A stretch of 25,845 nt of DNA from Bacillota bacterium (lineage in GTDB: Bacteria > Bacillota > UBA994 > UBA5500). The position numbers and the translations under genes are program-made. A model generated the notes under the pieces. The model worked only from the letters and a program-made list of their open reading frames with translations. It made no database searches and had not been told where the DNA came from. Below, one piece after another: positions 22,010 through 25,845 of the stretch (position 1 is the stretch's first letter; the number at the start of each line of letters is the position of its first letter). Location of the stretch: contig JAEZJZ010000051.1 in the NCBI GenBank assembly GCA_023436245.1, forward strand, positions 1 through 25,845. The letters run 5' to 3'.

Positions 22010-24217
22010 ATGTTAAGGTCACTCTACGCTGGCGTTTCTGGGCTGCGCAACTCGCAGATCCGTTTGGATGTCATCGGCAACAACATCGCCAATGTGAACA
22101 CTATCGGCTTTAAGTCGAGTCGCGTCACTTTCAAGGACATGCTCAGCCAGACTCTGCAGGCTGCGACCAGCTCTCAGGATGGGCGCGGCGGCGTCAATCC
22201 CATGCAAGTCGGGCTGGGTGTTACCGTCGGCAGCATCGACACCAATCACACCCAGGGAAGCCGCCAGACCACCGGCAAGACGGAGGACTTGTCGATAGAG
22301 GGTAACGGCTTCTTCGTTCTCCGCAGCGGCAACAGCATTGTTTACACTCGTGCCGGTGCTTTTGACAAAGACGAGAACGGCTATTTGGTGGTTCCCGGCA
22401 CTGGCATGAAGGTACAGGGCTGGGTTGACGGGCAACTGAAGGACATCACCATTTCGGGCGGCTCCTCCTATGCTGCCGAGCCCACATCCACCATCAACTT
22501 CGCCAATAACCTGAATGCCTATGCCGACGGAGATGAGAAGACGTTCACCACCACGGCTGATATCTACGATTCACTAGGTGGGCTACATACTGTCACGCTG
22601 GAGTTCACGAAGGAGGAGACGCCTCCAGGCAGCAACACTGAGCTCAATCGCTGGAGATGGACACTGAGGGATCCGCAGGTATTCGAGCCGCCGGCGGCCA
22701 CTACGGCTGTTACCTTCCAAGGCCAGAATCTAGATAGCGATACGGCTTTGCATACCGGCAGCATGACGGTGTTTGATGCCGACGGCAATGCACATAATGT
22801 GGACTACCAAATCGACATCGACGGTGCCGGTCATACCGCTCGTCTCCGGGCGTTCACCCCATCGGTGCCGACGGCCAATGTGGACTTTATCAATCAGAAT
22901 CTGGACAGCGATACGGCCAACTATGCAGGCACGTTCAGCGTTTACGACGCTGCCGGAGCTCTGCAGACTGTCAACTACACTATGACAATTGACGCAGTCG
23001 GCAACACTGCAGATTTGACCATTCCCGGCTATTATGATTCACTAGGTGGCCCGCTGACCGTTCAGTTCACCTTTGATCCGGGAACAGGAGCCCTTACCAG
23101 CCCTGCCACCTTTAGTGCCTGGGGGGCAACCCCAATCGCAGGTCCTGGAATCGCCTTTGATTTCACCGGTTTGACCCTTTCCACAGCCGATACATCTCTC
23201 AGCGCGACCGCTGACGGAAACGCGGCTGGCCCAGCTGACCTGGTCAATCAGAGTGGGGAACCACTGGACCTCAACCTCACGTTTGATCCAGTGACCGGTG
23301 CGATCAACGGCACAACAGCTTTTACTGCCTGGAGCTCAACCCCAGTCAGCGGGAACGGCATCTCCCTGAACTTCGCCGGTCTGACCTTGACCACCGATGC
23401 CACGGACTTCACCCCCACTGTCAATGGCGTTGGAAATGACCAGCCGGTTGTGCAGTCTGGGCTGCTGGAGTTTGGTTCAGACGGTCGCTTGCTGATGCAA
23501 AACAACAACTCGATCTGGTTCCGGCCGCAAGTGGAGAAGACCGTGCCTTGGCCGGCCACGGTGGACGTGAACACGGGTTTTGATGTTCCTTACATGGGGA
23601 TTGACGGAACTGACCGTCAGATCTCCGTTGAGTACACTCAGATCTCGCAGGGATTGTACAACTGGCAAGCTGTCGACAGCGATGGCAGTGTGATTTCCGA
23701 AGGAACCTACAACGATGAGGAGAAAACTCATGTCGGCGAGATCATCTACTCCGCCTACGGTGCCGCCAATAAGGTGAACCTCACCCTCGATTTCTCGGAA
23801 GTGACCAGTTCGGATGGTGACAATTCTCTTGCCGTCTCCTACCGGGACGGCGCGCGGAACGGTTCGCTGAAGAGCTATTCCATCGACTTCGCCGGCAACA
23901 TCGTGGGTGAGTTCACGAACGGCATGATGCGCTCGATCGGTCAGGTGGCCTTGGCCAAGTTCGCCAACCCGGCCGGTTTGCAGAAGGCGGGAGACACCAC
24001 CTTCATCGAGTCAAACAACTCGGGCATTGCCCAGCTGGGCAAAGCCGGAACAGTGGGTTTTGGCAGCATCACCCCCGGCTCTCTGGAAATGTCCAATGTT
24101 GACCTCTCTCAGGAGTTCACGGACATGATCGTCACGCAGCGCGGTCTGCAGGCAAACTCCCGGATCATCACCACCTCCGACGAGGTGTTGCAGGAGATAG
24201 TCAATCTGAAGCGTTAA
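22010..24217 (+). CDS. flgE: Flagellar hook protein FlgE, enlarged by internal duplications
   Basis: FlgE polymerises into the hook joining rod and filament. At 735 residues it is much longer than the ~260-400 common in other bacteria. Ends are canonical: MLRSLYAGVSGLRNSQIRLD and NNIANVNTIGFKSSR (1-38) and LEMSNVDLSQEFTDMIVTQRG followed by QANSRIITTSDEVLQEIVNLKR. The middle has two duplicated modules: A (residues ~234-282 and ~291-340, sharing QNLDSDTA and V-DA-G) and B (~348-404 and ~418-475, sharing FDP-TGA, F-AW--TP and GLTL). The 14-base string GATTCACTAGGTGG occurs at 22568 and 23036. GGGAGG precedes the ATG; the 114-base gap upstream contains a weak AGGGCT/AGCCCT hairpin (21895-21920). 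Confidence 0.95.
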   Translation: MLRSLYAGVSGLRNSQIRLDVIGNNIANVNTIGFKSSRVTFKDMLSQTLQAATSSQDGRGGVNPMQVGLGVTVGSIDTNHTQGSRQTTGKTEDLSIEGNGFFVLRSGNSIVYTRAGAFDKDENGYLVVPGTGMKVQGWVDGQLKDITISGGSSYAAEPTSTINFANNLNAYADGDEKTFTTTADIYDSLGGLHTVTLEFTKEETPPGSNTELNRWRWTLRDPQVFEPPAATTAVTFQGQNLDSDTALHTGSMTVFDADGNAHNVDYQIDIDGAGHTARLRAFTPSVPTANVDFINQNLDSDTANYAGTFSVYDAAGALQTVNYTMTIDAVGNTADLTIPGYYDSLGGPLTVQFTFDPGTGALTSPATFSAWGATPIAGPGIAFDFTGLTLSTADTSLSATADGNAAGPADLVNQSGEPLDLNLTFDPVTGAINGTTAFTAWSSTPVSGNGISLNFAGLTLTTDATDFTPTVNGVGNDQPVVQSGLLEFGSDGRLLMQNNNSIWFRPQVEKTVPWPATVDVNTGFDVPYMGIDGTDRQISVEYTQISQGLYNWQAVDSDGSVISEGTYNDEEKTHVGEIIYSAYGAANKVNLTLDFSEVTSSDGDNSLAVSYRDGARNGSLKSYSIDFAGNIVGEFTNGMMRSIGQVALAKFANPAGLQKAGDTTFIESNNSGIAQLGKAGTVGFGSITPGSLEMSNVDLSQEFTDMIVTQRGLQANSRIITTSDEVLQEIVNLKR

Positions 24218-24218
24218 C

Positions 24219-24237
24219 AGGGGGGCCTAGCCCCCCT
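24219..24237 (+). promoter_or_regulatory. Strong GC hairpin between flgE and flbD
   Basis: AGGGGGGC (24219-24226) pairs with GCCCCCCT (24230-24237) around a 3-base CTA loop, 2 bases after the flgE stop. No U-tract follows, so it is not a classical terminator. The C-run could instead pair with GGGGG at 24254-24258, part of the flbD SD (GGGGGAGGG, 24254-24262). Confidence 0.6.
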
Positions 24238-24270
24238 CACCCACTTTCCGTCTGGGGGAGGGTATGAGCA

Positions 24271-24474
24271 ATGATCAAGTTGACACGACTAAATGGGAAG
24301 CAGTTTTGGCTGAATGAAGATTTGATCGAAACGCTAGAGGAGACGCCGGACGTGGTGCTCACTCTCACCAACGGCCACAAGTATGTGGTTAGCGAGCCTG
24401 CCAGCGTTGTGAACGATCTGATTTTGCGCCATAAGCTGCAGATGCAGATGACGTATCCCAGGGAGGAGGAGTAG
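24271..24474 (+). CDS. flbD: FlbD/SwrD family protein
   Basis: This 67-residue protein matches the FlbD (SwrD, YlzI) family: MIKLTRLNGKQFWLNEDLIE, then LEETPDVVLTLTNGHKYVV. In B. subtilis SwrD raises flagellar motor power and supports swarming, probably through the stator. It directly precedes motA here, consistent with a stator role. GGGGGAGGG is 8 bases before the ATG; a hairpin upstream may affect its translation. Two bases separate it from motA. Confidence 0.93.
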   Translation: MIKLTRLNGKQFWLNEDLIETLEETPDVVLTLTNGHKYVVSEPASVVNDLILRHKLQMQMTYPREEE

Positions 24475-24476
24475 GC

Positions 24477-25274
24477 ATGAGTTCTAGCTTCATCAGCCTG
24501 ATCGCTGGCTTCATGCTGATCATCTACTCCATCTGGGCAGGGGGAGACATAGCAGCGTTCTTCGACTTGAACTCCGTCATCATCACTGTCGGTGGCACTA
24601 TTGCGGCTACATTCGTGGCCTACCCACCTGATCGCATGAAGAATCTGGGTAAGGTGTTGAAGTCACTGCAACGCAAGAGCAAACAGGATCCCGAACACGT
24701 GATTGAAGTGCTGGTGGGTCATGCTGAGAAAGCTAGGCGTGAAGGCCTGTTGGCACTGGAGGATGACGTGGCTGGGATGGACGAACCGTTCTTGCAGAAG
24801 GGCGTTCAGCTGATTGTGGACGGTACAGATCCTGAGCTTGTGCGCAGTATTCTGGAGACCGAGCTCAGCTTCATCGAGGATCGCCATAAGTCCAATGCGG
24901 CCATCTTCGACACTATGGGTAATTTCGCGCCGGCATTCGGGATGATCGGTACCTTGATCGGACTAATTCAGATGTTGCGGAATCTGCAGGATGCCTCGGC
25001 AATCGGCTCGGGTATGGCTGTGGCCTTGATCACGACCTTCTACGGTTCCATGCTGTCAAACCTGATTTTCTTGCCGCTCGCCACGAGGTTGCGGTCCCAG
25101 AGCCGGGAGGAGATCCTGCTCAAGGAAGTGATGATCGAGGGCATCCTCTCCGTACAGGCAGGAGAAAACCCGCGCATCGTGGAAGAGAAACTGAAGGCTT
25201 TCCTGGCGCCGAAGCGCGATCGCAATCAGGCAACAGCTGCGCAGGAGACGATGGCGGTGGAGCGCAATGGCTAG
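24477..25274 (+). CDS. motA: Flagellar motor stator protein MotA
   Basis: MotA forms the ion-driven stator ring around MotB and pushes on FliG. The 265-residue protein has four membrane segments: about 5-22 (FISLIAGFMLIIYSIWAG), 30-50 (LNSVIITVGGTIAATFVAYPP), 145-168 (FAPAFGMIGTLIGLIQML) and 178-200 (GMAVALITTFYGSMLSNLIFLPL). The cytoplasmic loop between helices 2 and 3 holds the charged FliG-contact region (RREGLLALED, DPELVRSILETELSFIEDRH). The invariant prolines and PAFGMIGTLIGL are present. GGGAGGAGGAG precedes the ATG. Ion specificity (H+ or Na+) cannot be told reliably. Overlaps motB by 8 bases. Confidence 0.96.
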   Translation: MSSSFISLIAGFMLIIYSIWAGGDIAAFFDLNSVIITVGGTIAATFVAYPPDRMKNLGKVLKSLQRKSKQDPEHVIEVLVGHAEKARREGLLALEDDVAGMDEPFLQKGVQLIVDGTDPELVRSILETELSFIEDRHKSNAAIFDTMGNFAPAFGMIGTLIGLIQMLRNLQDASAIGSGMAVALITTFYGSMLSNLIFLPLATRLRSQSREEILLKEVMIEGILSVQAGENPRIVEEKLKAFLAPKRDRNQATAAQETMAVERNG

Positions 25275-25845
25275 GAAGTCGCGCGGGGAAGAAGAGAAGA
25301 CTGCATCTACCTGGCTAGCTACCTATGGCGATATGGTTTCCTTGCTGCTTTGCTTCTTCATCCTTCTCTACTCCTTTTCTTCCGTCGACTCACAGAAGTT
25401 CAAACAAGTTGTAATTTCGCTGCAGGAAGCCCTGGGTGGCATTCTGATGGGTGGCGGCGCCATTACCGATGGAATCGACGCTGGAGGGTCTGAGGTAGAG
25501 ATCGCGCAGATGGAGGACGTGCTGGCTGAAATCCAGCAGTACATCGAGGAAAATGGTCTACAGGGTGCTGTGGTTGCTGAATATGAGGAGCGCGGTGTGG
25601 TCATTCGCTTCATGGATACAGTCCTCTTCGATCTAGCAAAGGCGAATCTCAAGCCCGACTCTGTGCATATCCTGGACAAGCTGGCCCAGGTGCTGCTCAA
25701 GGTGCCGAACCAAGTGGCAATAGAAGGGCACACGGATAATCTTCCGATTCAGACGGCAGAGTTCCCCTCGAACTGGTGGCTGTCTACTGCCAGGGCGAAT
25801 CGGGTGGCAGAGTACCTGATTTCTGGGCATGATGTTGCTCCAGAG
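25267..25845 (+). CDS. motB: Flagellar motor stator protein MotB, partial (cut at window end)
   Basis: MotB anchors the stator to peptidoglycan and carries the ion. The frame from ATG 25267 is open to the window end (193 codons, no stop). It shows a basic cytoplasmic tip, the single transmembrane helix (TYGDMVSLLLCFFILLYS, about 19-36) with the ion-binding aspartate D22, a plug/linker region (about 45-95) and most of the OmpA-like peptidoglycan-binding domain (FDLAKANLKPDSVHILDKLA, VAIEGHTDNLPI, and SNWWLSTARANRVAEYL). About 50-70 residues are probably missing. The start overlaps motA by 8 bases, with GGTGGAG upstream. Confidence 0.95.
   Translation, partial: MARKSRGEEEKTASTWLATYGDMVSLLLCFFILLYSFSSVDSQKFKQVVISLQEALGGILMGGGAITDGIDAGGSEVEIAQMEDVLAEIQQYIEENGLQGAVVAEYEERGVVIRFMDTVLFDLAKANLKPDSVHILDKLAQVLLKVPNQVAIEGHTDNLPIQTAEFPSNWWLSTARANRVAEYLISGHDVAPE

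Overview
The window is a chromosomal segment of a motile, probably competent, deep-branching or clostridial-type member of the Bacillota (Firmicutes). This rests on three things: (i) the gene order dprA-topA-trmFO-xerC-hslV-hslU-codY followed by a fla/che-type operon, the arrangement known from Bacillus subtilis and many Clostridia; (ii) CodY, a regulator confined to Bacillota; and (iii) strong purine-rich Shine-Dalgarno (SD) sequences with frequent GTG and TTG starts. Base composition looks moderately GC-rich by eye. I do not assign a genus. There are no rRNA or tRNA genes, CRISPR arrays, transposases or prophage genes.

Region 1 (1-3540), accessory. The first ~300 bases are non-coding and carry a cluster of GCATGC-centred palindromes resembling a dispersed repeat. 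A minus-strand gene (352-726) encodes a small heptad-repeat coiled-coil protein and ends at its own terminator. Divergent from it is a three-gene operon (1003-3497): a NIF3-family metalloprotein, a DUF1445/YcsI protein and a DUF4392 protein. The last two correspond to the N- and C-terminal halves of the D-glutamate cyclase known as one fused protein in mammals (DGLUCY), so the operon likely acts on D-glutamate/5-oxo-D-proline or a related compound. A terminator-like hairpin follows.

Region 2 (3541-12215), housekeeping. A long inverted repeat, a strong extended -10 promoter and a two-hairpin leader precede dprA (DNA uptake/recombination). Then come topA, trmFO (tRNA methylation), xerC (chromosome dimer resolution), hslV and hslU (ClpQ/ClpY protease) and codY (nutrient sensing), ending at a strong intrinsic terminator.

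Region 3 (12216-25845), flagellar operon. A sigma-A-like promoter overlapped by GTAAY/GTTAC half-sites precedes flgB, flgC, fliE, fliF, fliG, fliH, fliI, fliJ, ylxF (MotE-like), fliK, flgD, a TIGR02530-type flagellar operon gene, flgE, flbD, motA and motB (cut by the window end). These build rod, MS-ring, switch, export ATPase complex, hook-length ruler, hook cap, hook and stator. Genes are tightly packed with ATGA-type or short overlaps, indicating one transcript with translational coupling. The hook protein is long because of duplicated modules in its middle, and a strong hairpin sits between flgE and flbD.

Most of the window is ordinary conserved content. The points most worth a second look are the split D-glutamate cyclase/NIF3 operon, the palindromic elements at 85-224 and 3571-3662, the flgE internal duplications, and the regulatory regions upstream of flgB, dprA and flbD.
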